DNA of 64,000 bases, taken from Euglena gracilis. Its lineage: Eukaryota > Euglenida > Euglenophyceae > Euglenales. The stretch lies in the NCBI GenBank assembly GCA_039621445.1, contig CP154956.1, positions 34,383,437-34,447,436 of the forward strand, given 5' to 3'. Below, piece by piece: positions 49,505 to 61,131 of this stretch. A program made the position numbers and the translations under genes. Every line of letters begins with the position of its first letter. Within the stretch, counting starts at the first letter, position 1. Below the pieces are notes generated by a model, which saw only the letters and a program-made list of their open reading frames with translations, searched no databases and had not been told where the DNA came from.

Positions 49505-52500
49505 GTACTTGCTGTCGGGGGGTGCTGCCCCCCCTGGAGGAGTCCCGGCCTCGGTGCTGCGGGTCGGGACCTGGAACATGAGCCATTGGACCGCCGCGAA
49601 GGTGTCCATGGTGGCTGCCTTGGTGTCGGCCGACGTGCTGGCTGTGCAGGAGACGCACCTGGCGCAGGTGCCGCTGCTCTCCGCCACACGACGGCCGCTA
49701 ATGCGGGTCTTCATCTGCACCATGGGCGCCCTGTGCAGGCTGCCAATCGCTCCGAGCACGGGAAGTCCTGCGGCGTGGGCTTCCTCTGGCGCCAGGGCAC
49801 CGCCGTCCTCCCCGCCATGCCAGCCTGCCCAGCGTGGCGTCGCCTGCACGCGATGCGGCGCCTGCACGGGGTTCGTCTCGCCCCACGTCCTGGACTGCCG
49901 CTGGGGCTGCTCTTGCTGTCCGTGTACGCGCCCCTCTCCCACCAAGCAGAGCGCCGCCCCTTCGACCTGGAGTTCGCAGCGCTGGTCTTCGCCCTGGACA
50001 TCCAGGTGCCCACGCTGCTGCTGGGCGACTTCAATGGGTCCGTGAGCCCGGCAACCGACTACCTCAACTCCGGTCGCCGTCCACCCTGCGGCCTCCTCGC
50101 CGATCTGCTGGGTCCTGGTCGTCCCTGGGTCGACGTGCATCGCCTGCTGCTGCCGGCGAAGCTGCCCTTCACCTACCACCAGTCAGGCCCTGGAGGATCG
50201 ACAATGGCTTCACGGATCGACCTGGTCCTCGCAAACACGGCAGCGATGCGGCTGGTTCGGGAGGCCTCGGTCCTCGAAGGGCTCAATGACGGCGGCCATT
50301 GTCCTGTGCTGGTGTCTTTGTCCCTCGACGCGGGCCGCATTGATTGGCAGCCGCCTCGCCCTCGTCCTCCGCCGCTGCTCTACGCGACCTCCTCCGACCT
50401 GGCGTCCTCGCCCCAGTGGTCCGACCTCATGGAGCGCTGGCTGCTCTCTCCAGCTGTCGTGGCCCTCCGTCCCCGTCCTGACGAGTCGCTGGATTCCCTC
50501 GCGACTGCTCTCCGTGCGGCATTGGAGCACCTGGTGTCGCTGGCTGGCGGCTGGACGGTTCGACCTCGCAAGCGGCGCTTGGCGTACGACTCCAAGGAGG
50601 TGCGCTGCCTCCGCGGCCAGCTGGATGTCCCTCACCGCCTGGCTGCGCAGTGCCGCCGCGCGCTGCTGGATGCCTCGTCTCCCGGCTGCTGGCCACACCA
50701 CTGGATGGCTCTGCTCGACGACCTGGAGCGCCGCGGGGTGTCCCTGCCACGAGATGTCCCTGTGGCTGTGCTGGCAGTGGCTGTGCAGAACGCCATCACT
50801 ACCCGACTCCCAGACCTGCAAACTCTCTTGCGGCGCCATCGTGCGGAGCGCTGCAAGCGGTTCAAGGCTGCGCTTCCTCGGCTGTGGAAGGAGGACCTGG
50901 GCGTGATCCAGCGCTGGCTGCAGACCCCTGGGGTGCCGTGGGGCTCGCGCCCGGTGCTGGACGCCTCGGGGCAGCAGTGTCTCACCGCGGCGGCTGTGGA
51001 TGGGGCTGTGCGTGCCTTCTGGGTCGAGCAGGTGCTGCGGCAGCATGCGGGCGTGGTTGAAGCAGCACGCTGGAGGGCATTCCTCGACTCCCGCTTCGGT
51101 ACTCACATCCCTGTGGCCACCTGGCCTTCGTCGCCCTGGACTGCGGAGCGGGTGTCTGCGGCCCTGCGCTCGATGCGGGAAGGTGCTGCGCCGGGACTGG
51201 CCGGGGTCCCCATCGCGGTGTGGAGGTCACTGCCCGCTCTCTGGCCGGAGGCTGTCGCGCGCTTGCTGACGCTCGTGCAGGAGCAGCAGCGGTGGCCCTC
51301 CTGCTGGCTGGACGCGTACGTGGCCATGATCCCCAAGGCGTCTGGTGGTCCACGCCCTCAGGACCAGCGTCCTATCACGGTGCTGGAGGTGCTGTACCGG
51401 CTGTGGGCAAAGGGGATCGTCACCGCGTGGACCCCGACCCTCCAACACGTCTTCCTCTCGGACACCGCCTTCGGCTTCCGCGCAGGCCGCGGTACCCTGC
51501 ATGCAGCGCAGGTGGTGCAGGACATCATGCGCCTGCAGCGCCACCGCCGCGCGGAGCTGTGGGTGGCCTCTTTCGACCTGGCGAAGTGCTATGACAGCCT
51601 GCCATGGTGGGCGGTATTCCGGGTGCTGCGGCAGGCGGGCGTGCCGGAGGAGGTGGTGGCAACCTTCGCTGCGTTCTACCGGGACGTGCGCAGGCGTTTC
51701 CGTTACGGGACCATCTTCGGCGAGCCGTGGCAGGCGTGCAATGGCCTGGCGCAGCGCTGCCCGGCAAGTCCCGACCTGCTGAACATCCTCTTCGAGACCT
51801 TTCATCGGTGGGCTGCCGCGCAGCGCCTCGGGGTCGATGTCGCAGGCCTCCATGTCGCGTCCGTCAGCTTCGCCGACGACCTGGTGCTGCTGGCCCCTTC
51901 CCAGCCTGCGGTGGAGGAGCTGATCGCGGCGTACCTGGAGTGGTGCGCTTTGCTGGGCGTGAAGGTCACGAAGGTCCAAGTCTGGTCCACGCTGGGCCCT
52001 GGGCTGGCCGTGTCCACCGGCGACTCCTCCGTCATGACCACCGCTGAGTTCCGCTTCGTCGGGGTGGAGCTGGGTCTGCCCAACCGGATCGGCGACTCGG
52101 CGCACTGGCTTCCCCGGTTGGACAAGGCGCTGTCCGCTGCTCAACGACTGCGCTGCCTCCCGCTGCCCGCTGCGCTGAACGCGGTCCTGTGGCGGACGAC
52201 GGTGCTGCCGAAGGCCCTCTACGGCTGTGAGCTGCGCAACGTCACGGCCACACAGCTGGCCCCGCTGGTGGCTGCGGCGAAGGCTGCTGTGTGCACCAAG
52301 CCGCCGCTGGAGCTGAATGCCTGGAACGCCCCGGAGGTGGCGCTGGGCTGGCCGCTGGGGGACTCCGCGCCGCTGCACCCCATGGCCTTCGCCCGCCTGC
52401 TCCAACTGCGCTGGCTGCACCTCCTGGCGAACGGCGAGGGCATCGCGAGCGTCATCCACCGGGCTGTGGCCTGCCCTTCCATGGAGTGGCGCGAGCCCTC

Positions 52501-53194
52501 CCTGGCGCTGCGGTCTGCTCTGGCGGCGGTGGGCTGGTCCATCAAGCGGAACGCGCAGTGCAGCCGTTCCGCGTCCTGGCCACGGCTGCTCCCAGAGCTG
52601 TCGCTTGCGGCCACGTCCTTGCTGTCCCCAGACGACATCAACGACCCCCATGAGCAGGCGGTGTTCACGGACGGCTCGGTCTCCGCTGGAGGGGGAGGTG
52701 CCGCGGTATGGCGTCCGGTGGATGGCGAGTCCCTGCTGCTCCACGTCCCCGCACCGCGCAGCAGCACCCACTGTGAGCTGCTCGCCCTGGAGCTGGCGTT
52801 GGGCTTGCAGCCTACTCAGGTCCTCACCGACTCGCTGTGCGCACTGCAGCTCCTCCGTGGCTGGGGCTCGATGCCGGAGACGCGTCGGCTACGCTGCCCG
52901 GATCGGGTGGAAGTGCGTCGGGCGCTGGCAGCCGCCGCGGCGTGTATCCTGCCCGTGACGCTGGAGAAGGTGCGGGCTCATGACGACCGTGGGGTCCAGC
53001 GCGGGCTGTCAAAGGCGGTGGGCAATGATGCTGCTGATGCCCTGGCCAAGCAAGCGGCGGCGGGGACGACCTCACCATCTGTCCGGCCCCCGGAGGACGT
53101 CCCGATGCTGGGTCCGGCGGGCGACCCGGTCGTGCTGTTGGATGGGGATGGCGCGGTGGTGCTTACCGTCCCCTCCTCTTTCCCGGTGGCCTGA
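49497..53194 (+). pseudogene. LINE ORF2: APE endonuclease, reverse transcriptase, RNase H
   Basis: ORF2 starts at ATG 49497, overlapping the ORF1 stop by 8 bases. The endonuclease opens with RVGTWNMSH and VLAVQETHL, then a frame shift near 49690-49720 moves it to the frame that carries LLLGDFNGS, SRIDLVLAN and GGHCPVLV. The reverse transcriptase follows: FDLAKCYDSLPW (motif A), NGLAQRCPASPDLLN (motif B, where related elements as I recall them have QG rather than QR) and SFADDLVLLA (motif C). RNase H is at the end (FTDGSVSAGG, HCELLALELAL, TDSLCAL, GNDAADALAK). A TGA at 53192-53194 ends the frame, but the same frame remains coding-like beyond it. Confidence 0.9.
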
Positions 53195-55035
53195 TGGCGA
53201 CGTTGTCGGCGACTGTGGTGTTCCAAGGGACCTCGTCCCCGGCTGGACCTCCTGTTCCCCATGGGTTTGGACTTCGACTGGGCCTCCTCCACCACCATCT
53301 TCCGCCGGCCGGTGGTCCAGTCCGGCGGCTTCGTGCACAAGGTGGCCCCGCGGGTGATCAAGTGGGTCGCCCGTGTCCGTGGCGGCTGTCTCGCTACGCG
53401 GGAGCGTCTGGCGCGGCACGGCATCGGCGGCGTGGTGTCACCTGTCTGCCTGTGCTGCGGGGTGGAGGTGGAGGACGACGCCCACGTGCTGACGGGCTGT
53501 CCGGCTACCGGCGCTGCCCCCCCCCCTCCCGGCCCTGCTGGATGTGTGGGCGCTGGCCTGCGCTACCTCGAAGCTGAGTGCCGCCCCCTTCACTGGCATG
53601 GCTGACGGCGCACTGCCTCCCCCTGCTGGCGGCTCTGGTCCCCTCCACCGTGCTGCACCATCACGCTCTCCCGGAGGCGGATGCGACGCGGTTCATGCTC
53701 GCGTTGCACGTGGCCCTGGCTGAGCGCACGGCAGAACTCCTTCGTCGTCGTGGTGAGCTCATGGCCACCTCCCCGATGCTGGTCGACACGCCCTCCGACC
53801 AGCCCCCGGCGGTCCCCCCAGTCGTGTCCCCGGCCCCGGCGGCGAGCAGCTCCTCGTGTGCATTGCCCCCAGAGCTGCGCCTCAGTGTCCCCGAGCTGCG
53901 GTCCCGGGAGCTTCAGCAGCGCCAGCGCCCCCCGGCCCCGCTGGCACCAGCCGGTCCTCCGCAGGCCCCCCCGTGCGGTAGCCCCCGGCGGCGTTGGTTG
54001 CAGTCGCGCCTGGTCGTCTTGCTGCGGGAGCACACTGTGGTCTGCCCCGCCAGCCGCGGCTGCCGTTCGGAGGTCTTTCTGGACCTCTTTGAGGAGTTGG
54101 TGGGCGAGCACTATACGACGACCCCTGGCTCCTTGCCGGCTCACCGCCTGTCCGGCTTCGCCAAGGCGCTGGCCAACCTGGTGGGCTCCGCGGACCTGAG
54201 CCCCCCCCTCCAGCGGCACTCATTGGGTGGCGGTCGGTGGCTGTACAACCGCACCCCCACTGTGCATCGGCATGCTGACCGCTGGCGTCGACGAGCTGAG
54301 CGAGAGCTGGCTGCCTGTCCGGTACCTCGCCACGTGGCAACCATCGAGGAGGTGGATGCCGGTCTGGCGGCTTGGCTGCAGTACCACCCCCACCTGCAGG
54401 CGGCGGCGGTGGAGGGGCTGCCGAGCAAAGCGCTTCTGCTGCTGTGGGAGGTGGACAAGGGCATGCCCTTCACATCCACTGCGGGCAGCTCGGAGTCTGC
54501 GCTGGTCCTGGGCTTCACCCGTCGCCTGCGCCGCCAGGTGAGCCTGGACGATGAGCCGCGGGACTACATGATCCCCCGTGACGTGGTCGGCGCCCTGGGA
54601 CCTGGCCTGCGGGACAGCCACAACCAGCGCTGGCCGGTGCAGATCGTGCCGCCCGCCCCCGGGGAGCCAGCTGCCTGGTACGACCTGTTCCAGCAGCGGT
54701 GGAAAGACTTCTTGTCGTCTTTACGGGTCACCGCGCCAGCGGAGGAGGCGGATCATCGGCGGGCTCGAGCAGTGGGGGACCTGGCTCCAGCGAAGAGGCG
54801 GCGGACAGCCCATCCGGCACGAGCAGCGTCAGCCAAGCCCCCCGCCCCGCCGCGATCGTCAACCAGGGCACGGTCTCCGGACGCCGAGGCCGACGTGCCC
54901 CCACCGAAGCGTCAGTCCACCTTGGACTGTTGGCGGCAACCTGCGAGGGCCCCGCTCGACCTAATGGAGGAGGGATGGGGCGCTTGGCATCGTGGTGATC
55001 TCGGTCATCATGGCCTAGACAGCGCCCCGCGGTGA
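53195..55035 (+). pseudogene. LINE ORF2 C-terminal region and extension
   Basis: Past the TGA the ORF2 frame continues to 53605 and includes a Cys/His motif, CLCCGVEVEDDAHVLTGC, common downstream of RNase H or RT in LINEs. A C homopolymer at about 53517-53527 breaks the frame, and it appears to shift again near 53585 into a 485-codon frame ending at 55035. That frame encodes HVALAERTAELLRRR, a Pro/Ala/Ser-rich stretch and a conserved-looking globular part (REHTVVCPASRGCRSEVFL, RPWPVQ-like and YDLFQQRWKDFL). I do not recognise this domain. Confidence 0.65.
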
Positions 55036-55517
55036 GGCCCCCCTCGCCGCTCCGACCGAACCCCCCCACCATACCGCCCCCCACCGCCATACCAACCCCA
55101 ACGACAACCCTCACCTCAACTCCCTCACGAGCCCCCACAGCCACCCCCACAGCGGAGCCCCAGCCCGAACCCCCCACAGCCGGAGCCACCGAGCCCTCCG
55201 CGGCGGCGGAGACGCTCAGTTTGCTCCAGCCCGGGCAGTTTCCGGGGGGTATCGCTGCCCCTGGACAGCCCCCCAGCAACACCCCCCCACAGTCCGCGAC
55301 CCCCCTCACCGCAGCCCAAGCCCCCCACCGACGACAACCTCCCCAAGAAACAGTGGTGGGTAGCGGAGCTGCTGGACCTGTGACGGGTGAACCCCCTCCC
55401 TGCAAGGCGCGGGTGCCCCCACGGGCCCCGTCTGTATACTCAGAGCCTTGCGGAGGGACCCGAAAACATTTGACAAACCTGTAAACTATTTCACGACCGA
55501 ACGTCCGAGCCGAATTA
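55036..55517 (+). other. LINE 3' UTR
   Basis: A C-rich stretch, with an open proline-rich frame that starts with GTG and looks like a by-product of composition. Short motifs (ccccaccatac) echo the 5' UTR. The last bases before the target duplication are gagccgaatta. There is no poly-A tail. Confidence 0.7.
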
Positions 55518-55529
55518 CAACCTCGACCA
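55518..55529 (+). repeat. Right target-site duplication of the LINE
   Basis: Exact copy of 46943-46954 (caacctcgacca), followed by A3 3' UTR sequence. Confidence 0.9.
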
Positions 55530-56184
55530 ACATCAACCTCTATCGACTTGTACCTGTACGTCACTGACAATACCAGCGGAACCAAAACGACAAAACGGGC
55601 CTGGGCAGCCCCCCTGGCCAGCCCACCTGAACCTGAACCGCTGGCCAGCTCAACTCGACCCAGCGCAACTGTCCCATACAAGACCCGATCCGACCCGATT
55701 TGACTGACCTAAAGTGCCTCTCTTCAGCCAATCAATCCATTCTTCATCGTTGTTGTTGTGGGTTGGGACCCCCCCGTGGAGTACGAACCTACCCCCCTGA
55801 ACTTGGCCAGCCTACCTGTAAAAAAACAAAACACAGCCCCCAACCCCAGCCGTAGCAGCCAGCCAAAACTGGGCAAACGGTGGAAGGGGAACCTGACTTT
55901 GACCCAAAAACGCAGACCTGGCCAACCCTGGGCCACCGGCCTGGGGGGGGGGGGGGGGCGAGGGCCCTCCACAGCACCTGACCTCGCACAAACCAGCCTA
56001 CCCCCCAGAAAAAAAAATACAAAAATACAAAAAAACCATTGTCCTTGACCCAGCCTGATTTTTACCCAAAACCCAGCCCTCATCTGATTTTATTAAAATT
56101 CGTCCCCGGCCGGAGCCTGACCGCTTGGCCTGGGTGGGGGGCTGGAAGACCCCAGCTGGACCCACCCCCCACCGAACAGACACC
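55530..56184 (+). other. A3 3' UTR, right part, truncated
   Basis: Homologous in order to the reverse complement of about 6420-5764 in A1, including the G/C homopolymers. It ends at gaacagacacc. No gene is seen. Confidence 0.8.
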
Positions 56185-56890
56185 TGTAGACCGTTGGGGG
56201 TCGTCAACGGTCTAGGGGGAGGGAAGCACCCAAAGGACCATTTTTCAAAGTCGCACACAACATCGCTAAGTGCGCGCTTAAATTCACTTTTCGGAAACCT
56301 TCCAATTCATTCTCGAGATTGAACAAAAACCCCAAAGGTAGCTAATTATCCCCACTTCACAGACATTTGTGGGTTATTTTTATTTGCCATTATTCGAAGT
56401 TGAAGTTTTGGAAGTGGAATTCAAATCAACAAGATCTCTTGGATATTTGACAAGTATTGAATTCTACGGTGGAAGTGGATTGATTCAATAGTGACAGGGG
56501 ACTTTCCAACTGCCGGACGCCCTCCGGCCACCTTTTTGACCCATTCCGGTGTGTGTGGACTTCCGGACATCGGTGTTGGTGTGTGGCATTCTTTGTGCTA
56601 TTTGCATTTTTTTGGGTTGGCAAACCACATTTCGAAGGATAGCACCAAAGGTTTTCAATGGGAATTTGGGGAATTTTTGAAATGTTGTTACCGATCCTAC
56701 GCGGGGAGTCCCAACCCGGAGGGAACCTGGGGGAAACACCCGAAAATGACTTGAGCCCACCATTTTCGGGAAAAACCCGGTTCCGGCGGGGGCACCCGCA
56801 CCCCCCCACGGGCTGGTGGCTGGGGGGACGGACCCCGGCGAGGGAGGCCTGGCCTGGCCCTGGCACAGGGAGGGTGGTGCGGCCCTGAAC
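56185..56890. other. Junction hairpin and probable C2 leader, non-coding
   Basis: Right at the A3 break is a perfect inverted repeat: tagaccgttg (56187-56196), an 8-base loop, and caacggtcta (56205-56214). Beyond it the sequence is AT-rich and then, from about 56700, G-rich. Open frames on the - strand here have no recognisable content. It probably contains the LTR or leader of C2, but I cannot place an LTR boundary. Confidence 0.4.
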
Positions 56891-59800
56891 ATGGTAAGCA
56901 GAGGTTGCTTCACTGACAGTGAAGACTTTTCAGAATCCCTGAACACGACAATCACAGGAGCTTTTTGCTAGCCCTGTCGTTAAAAAAGCATTCAGCCCAG
57001 AAAACACGGAAAGTTTTGATGGCACAGCCAGCAGGAAACTTACTGAAATTGTTGGCATGGTCACAGATTTTTCAGAATCAAACACGAATGTCGCTGAATC
57101 TGTGAATGTGGAATCACAGAATTTTTCAGGTCAGCCAGCAGATTTTTCAGAAACCAGCCCCCGCAGTCAGGGTGTCAGACCTGCAGAATCTGTGGAATCT
57201 GAGGGGTTGTTTCAATCGGCTGATCGGCTGAGTGGTTGGAATCATTCAGGCTTTTCTGCAGTTTCTCTCAGCCAATCTTCAATCTCAAAGCAATCTCAAT
57301 TCAATTCAATTCCCAGCTCCCAGTCATTTAACACACAATCACAGGTTGCCTCAGATGATAAATCAGATTTCTCGTCTGAAAAATTAGGGGTTAGCCCTGA
57401 AAACTCAGTCCCCGTAAGGATGATAACTGCACAGGGGGAAAATTCACAGCCAGAAGGGGAAAATCAGCTGGTTCAGTGGGCAGAATCCCCCCCGTCGTAT
57501 CAAAGTGACTGTGAAACGGAGGGGGAGGGTGTACCAAACCCAGACCGGTTGAGAGAAATGGAAGATTTTTTGATTGCAGCAGGCTGGGTACCACCCCGAA
57601 ATCAGGGTCTTGAACAAAATCTGCCAGAATTTTCTGCGAATTGTGGTTTTCTGATGCAAACCCCCCAGCTGCACAGCCAGTTTGGAAATCAGTGTCCAGA
57701 TTTTGGGACACAAATTCCACAGATCGAGGGGGGTGAACCTGTACTTTTATTGGAGGACAGATTTTCAGTTAACCGTAGATTAACAGCCAGCGAGGGGATG
57801 TTAATTTCGACACAGCCAGTCCCTGAAAATTTTACATCAGCAGTTTTAACAGCTGAATCTGGCAATCTGGCCATAGGGGGGCCAGCCGGGCTGTTAAATC
57901 AAGTAGGGTCTAACATGCGAATGGGGCGTTATGAGTAAATGGAACCAGAATTACCTGTTTTTCAGCCCCCTGTTTTTGAACCACAGCCCCCCGAATCAAA
58001 TTGTCAGATGATGGGGGGTGATGATTTTGACTCATGGGACCAATGGGCATACGGGGTGGATTGCTATTTACAGGAATTGAGCCGAAGCATAACTAACTGG
58101 GAGAGCATAATTCCCCCCCAGGTCGTAATTGAGAATCGGCTGGAAAATTTTGAGAAGAATTTGGCTGAAAAAAATGCCAGAGCACAGGCAGAACTTTTAC
58201 AATTCATCCATGAAAATTTGGAGAAACGAACGGCTGAAATGTGCAGCCAGTTTGAGCAAGAAAAGCAAAAAAGTCAGGAGCAAATTCAGCAATCAGTCAG
58301 CCAATTTATTTTACGGTGCCAAGAGGGGGGGAGTGCAGTTGAAAACATTGCAAACTGCCAGAAACAACTTTTGGGGATCGAAGTTCAAAGGCAGATTGAA
58401 GGAAAATTTTTGATTTTGAGAAAAAGTTACGAGATTTTATGGGCAGCGAACTGGCACAACTTGAGAGTCGTGGAAACGATGTCCAAAACAAATTGTTTGC
58501 ACCAGGTGGGTTGGTCGAGCAAGTTGGAACTTGTTTGCATTCTGTTGAGCAAATTAAGTCAGATTTTCAGAAGGAAATTTTGGCAATTCGACAAGCAAAT
58601 CGTGAGCTATGCTCTGGGGTGAACAAAAAATTTGCTGAAATCGCTGCTGGGCTGAAAATGGGGGGGGAGGAATCAAAGTCAAGTTTTGGGACCCTAACCC
58701 AGGAAATTCAGCAGCGATTTGAAGCAACTAGAAACGAGAGCAAAGCTCTGGGGGGCAGGGTCGCAGCAATTGAGAAATTTCTGGGCAGCCAGGAGGTGCC
58801 TTGGGATAAGGTGGTTGAAATGCTGGGAAAATGAGAAGCGACAATTCAACTGGAAGTTCGGAGGGAAATGGCAGCCCAGGTCAGAAAAATGATGGAAATT
58901 ATGATGGTGCAAATGATGGATGAAAAGCTGAGGCAAACCCAAAAGGAAGAACGTTTTGAAAAATTGCAAACTGACATTGAAAATCGAGTGAAACAGCAAT
59001 TTTTCACAGTTTTAATGAACATGCAGACAGATTTTCAGCGTGAAAAGAGTCAACGGGAGGGTTTGCAAAAACTGTGTCAAACTTTGCAGACTCGTTTGGA
59101 TTTCATGGAGGGGAGGGTGCAGGAAATTTCAGCCGAAAAAACACAGCAAATTGACCCCAAGGCACCTGAAGTGGCCCAGCCCAAGGCAACAAATCAGCCG
59201 AATTCTGGGATTTTTGGCATTAAGGGGGTGTCACACTGGCTCAATCATCTGGGATTTTCGGGATTAAGGGGGTGACCCCAATGATGCCATGTGAAATCTG
59301 GGATGTAGACCTGGGCGGGTGTAGACCATCAAATAGTTCACAGGGGGGTGCAATTGCAATAAATCAGGTCAGTGGCATTTGTGCCATTGGGGGGGCACCC
59401 CAGCGACCCGTTGAAAACTCAGAATTGCAGCATGTGATGAGAAAGTTGATTGCACCCAAATTTTCAGGAAATCACAGGATTAGCAGCAATTTTCAGAGGA
59501 TTGGGAAGCATTTTTACGGAAACTGACTTCTGGAGGGGGGAGGTCAGTGATGATTTGAAGGTTGCTCTGTTGGAGGATTGTCTTGACGAAACGAGCAAAA
59601 AATTCTGAAGCTCCATCTCAAGGAAGGGGGGATCAATTTTAATGCCGGGTGGGGTCACCTGGAAATGGCATTTTCGCAGAATCAGGAATCTGGGGCAAGG
59701 CAAAATTGGCAACAAGTAAGCCTTTTTAATATGGGCAAAGTGGCCCTTGAGCACTGGCTTGAATTTCAGGCAAATTTCAAGATGGCCAAGAGCAAGGTTA

Positions 59801-60786
59801 AGGATGCCGGGGAGGGGGAAGCAAAACGACTTTTGTTGCAGAAACTTCCCTCATTCATCGTGAAATGGGTTTCAGATGAGGAGGAAAGGAGGCTGAATAA
59901 TCAGCCAACTTTACGCCTAAAGGTGCCAGGCAATAGGAATTCAGAAATGGTTTCGGAAAGCTTGGGGAGAATACTTGGGAAAAGACCCACAAAAGTGTCG
60001 GAAATTCACGAGGGGTAATTTGAAATCATTTTCCCTGACATTTCTGCCTATGAAAAAGTCAAAAGCTTTCATGGCAAAGAGTTTGACGATTAAAACGTTT
60101 TGTTTTAGCTTCAGGAAATTGAACCGGTTTTGACCGCCGAGGATATTTTCAACCTCGTGAAAACGAAGTTGACACTCAGAAACAAGCATGACGCCTTGCA
60201 AAGTTCTGTTTCATCCCCAGGCTATCAAGGGTTTAGGCGTTCAAGGTCGGTGGGTGCTTAAAATCGAGAGGGGAGGCAGTCGGGGAGTCGGAAGAGTTCA
60301 CCTGGGTCAACCCCGGGTGGGGCAACGACACCTCCCCCAGCCAGAAGCAAATCACAAATCAGCGAAACAGCAAAACCTGATCAATCTGTTGCGGTTTCAT
60401 CTTCAAATGTGCAGTCGTCAAGCAATTCTTCAACGCCTTCAACGGTGGAGAACCCACCCAATGTGCAAAGGCCGGTGGTGGGGGGGGCACAATGGATCCC
60501 ACCCCCCTCACAACCAACTATGTCGTATGTTGCTAGACAAGCCCCGTGGAACAGAAACAATTTTCAGCCGTATGGCAAGGGCAGCCAATGGAAAGAGGGG
60601 AATAATTCCCAGGGACATGGGGCAAATAACTCCCAATGGTATGGGGGTAACCAACAGGGGTACAAGGGGAAGGGTGGTAAGGGAAGGGGGAGAGGCAAAG
60701 GTTATGACCAGAATTTTAGTGCCAAAGGGGGGAAGGGCAATAACAACAACCCTACACCAACGGTGGCCCCCCCTGTTCGCCTTTAG
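56891..60786 (+). pseudogene. gag: C2 gag, frame-broken
   Basis: The probable start is ATG 56891 (MVSRGCFTDSEDFSES), with a shift in a T run near 56967 into the frame that runs to TAA at 57936. The next codon is ATG and the same frame goes on to about 58420, where a T-run slip leads to another frame. A TGA follows at 58832, and more shifts near 59275 and 59500. Parts: an N-terminal Ser/Glu-rich region; a WDQWAY motif opening a long coiled coil, as DWDWWSSFAYE does in A1; a capsid-like region (about 59520-60010, DDLKVALLEDCLDETSK) aligning with DDLKLSLLEGSLDSASK of A1; and a Gly/Lys/Asn/Gln-rich tail (60590-60780). There is no zinc knuckle. It ends in TAG. Confidence 0.75.
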
Positions 60787-61131
60787 GGATGCCGGGGTAG
60801 AAAATTTCAGGGGTTTATGACCCCGGGCAGTGGAAACCCCAACCCAGCTTCTAAACCATACCCTTCCACTCGCAACCTCCACTCCACCAACCATCTTACC
60901 ACAAACGAAATGATCGGGAGCGGAGCTTGGAGTGAAGTCAAATGGGCTGGCCGAGCCCAGCGTGATGGAGTGAGGGAGCGAGAAGCCAAGACCCCCCGGA
61001 GCCAAGGAGAGCAGGCACGGCCCGGAGGCGGGCGAAGGAGGTATGAGGGGGAAGCGAATCCCCTCCCATTCCTTTCGCGTGCACATCCCTCCCCATTCCA
61101 CATGCCAAGCCAAAACTATTATGATTGTTGA
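60787..61131 (+). pseudogene. C2 linker between gag and the methylases
   Basis: After the gag TAG the same frame is open for 114 codons to TGA (61129-61131), and the methylase frame follows directly in the same phase. The stretch is basic (Arg/Gly/Ser/Pro-rich), like the family A linker, but shows no sequence similarity to it. It may be the Pol N-terminus reached by readthrough, with the TGA being later damage. The part from 60905 to 61090 differs in composition from its surroundings and could be a small insertion. Confidence 0.45.

Larger units (their letters stand above)
46955..55517 (+). mobile_element. LINE (non-LTR retrotransposon) inserted in A3
   Basis: An 8,563-bp non-LTR element in + orientation: proline-codon-rich 5' UTR (46955-47137), ORF1, ORF2 with endonuclease, reverse transcriptase and RNase H, a C-terminal Cys/His segment with extension, a CCCC-rich 3' UTR and no poly-A tail (it ends ccgaatta). 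Both ends are defined by the 12-bp duplication, so it looks full length. Its third codon positions are much richer in G and C than those of the LTR elements around it, which suggests a distinct lineage with its own codon habit. Confidence 0.92.
36118..56184 (+). mobile_element. Element A3, family A retrotransposon split by a LINE and lacking its 3' LTR
   Basis: A3 begins with a 410-bp 5' LTR inserted in the LTR fragment at 35999-36117. Gag and pol follow in the usual order to 46850, then the 3' UTR, which a LINE interrupts (46955-55517). The UTR resumes at 55518 and stops at 56184, at the point equivalent to about 5764 of A1, so some 400 bp of UTR and the whole 3' LTR are gone. It is the most decayed of the three copies, with more than ten frame breaks. 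Confidence 0.9.

Noticed and set aside
55032-55484. Separate proline-rich protein gene at the LINE end
   Set aside because: It starts with GTG, has a CCC/ACC-dominated composition and lies where a 3' UTR is expected.
58390-58430. Programmed -1 frameshift in C2 gag
   Set aside because: The T run could slip, but its phase does not make a standard slippery heptamer and the element has many other shifts, so decay is more likely.
60905-61090. tRNA-derived SINE in the C2 linker
   Set aside because: The composition differs from its neighbours, but I could not find convincing A and B boxes or a duplication.
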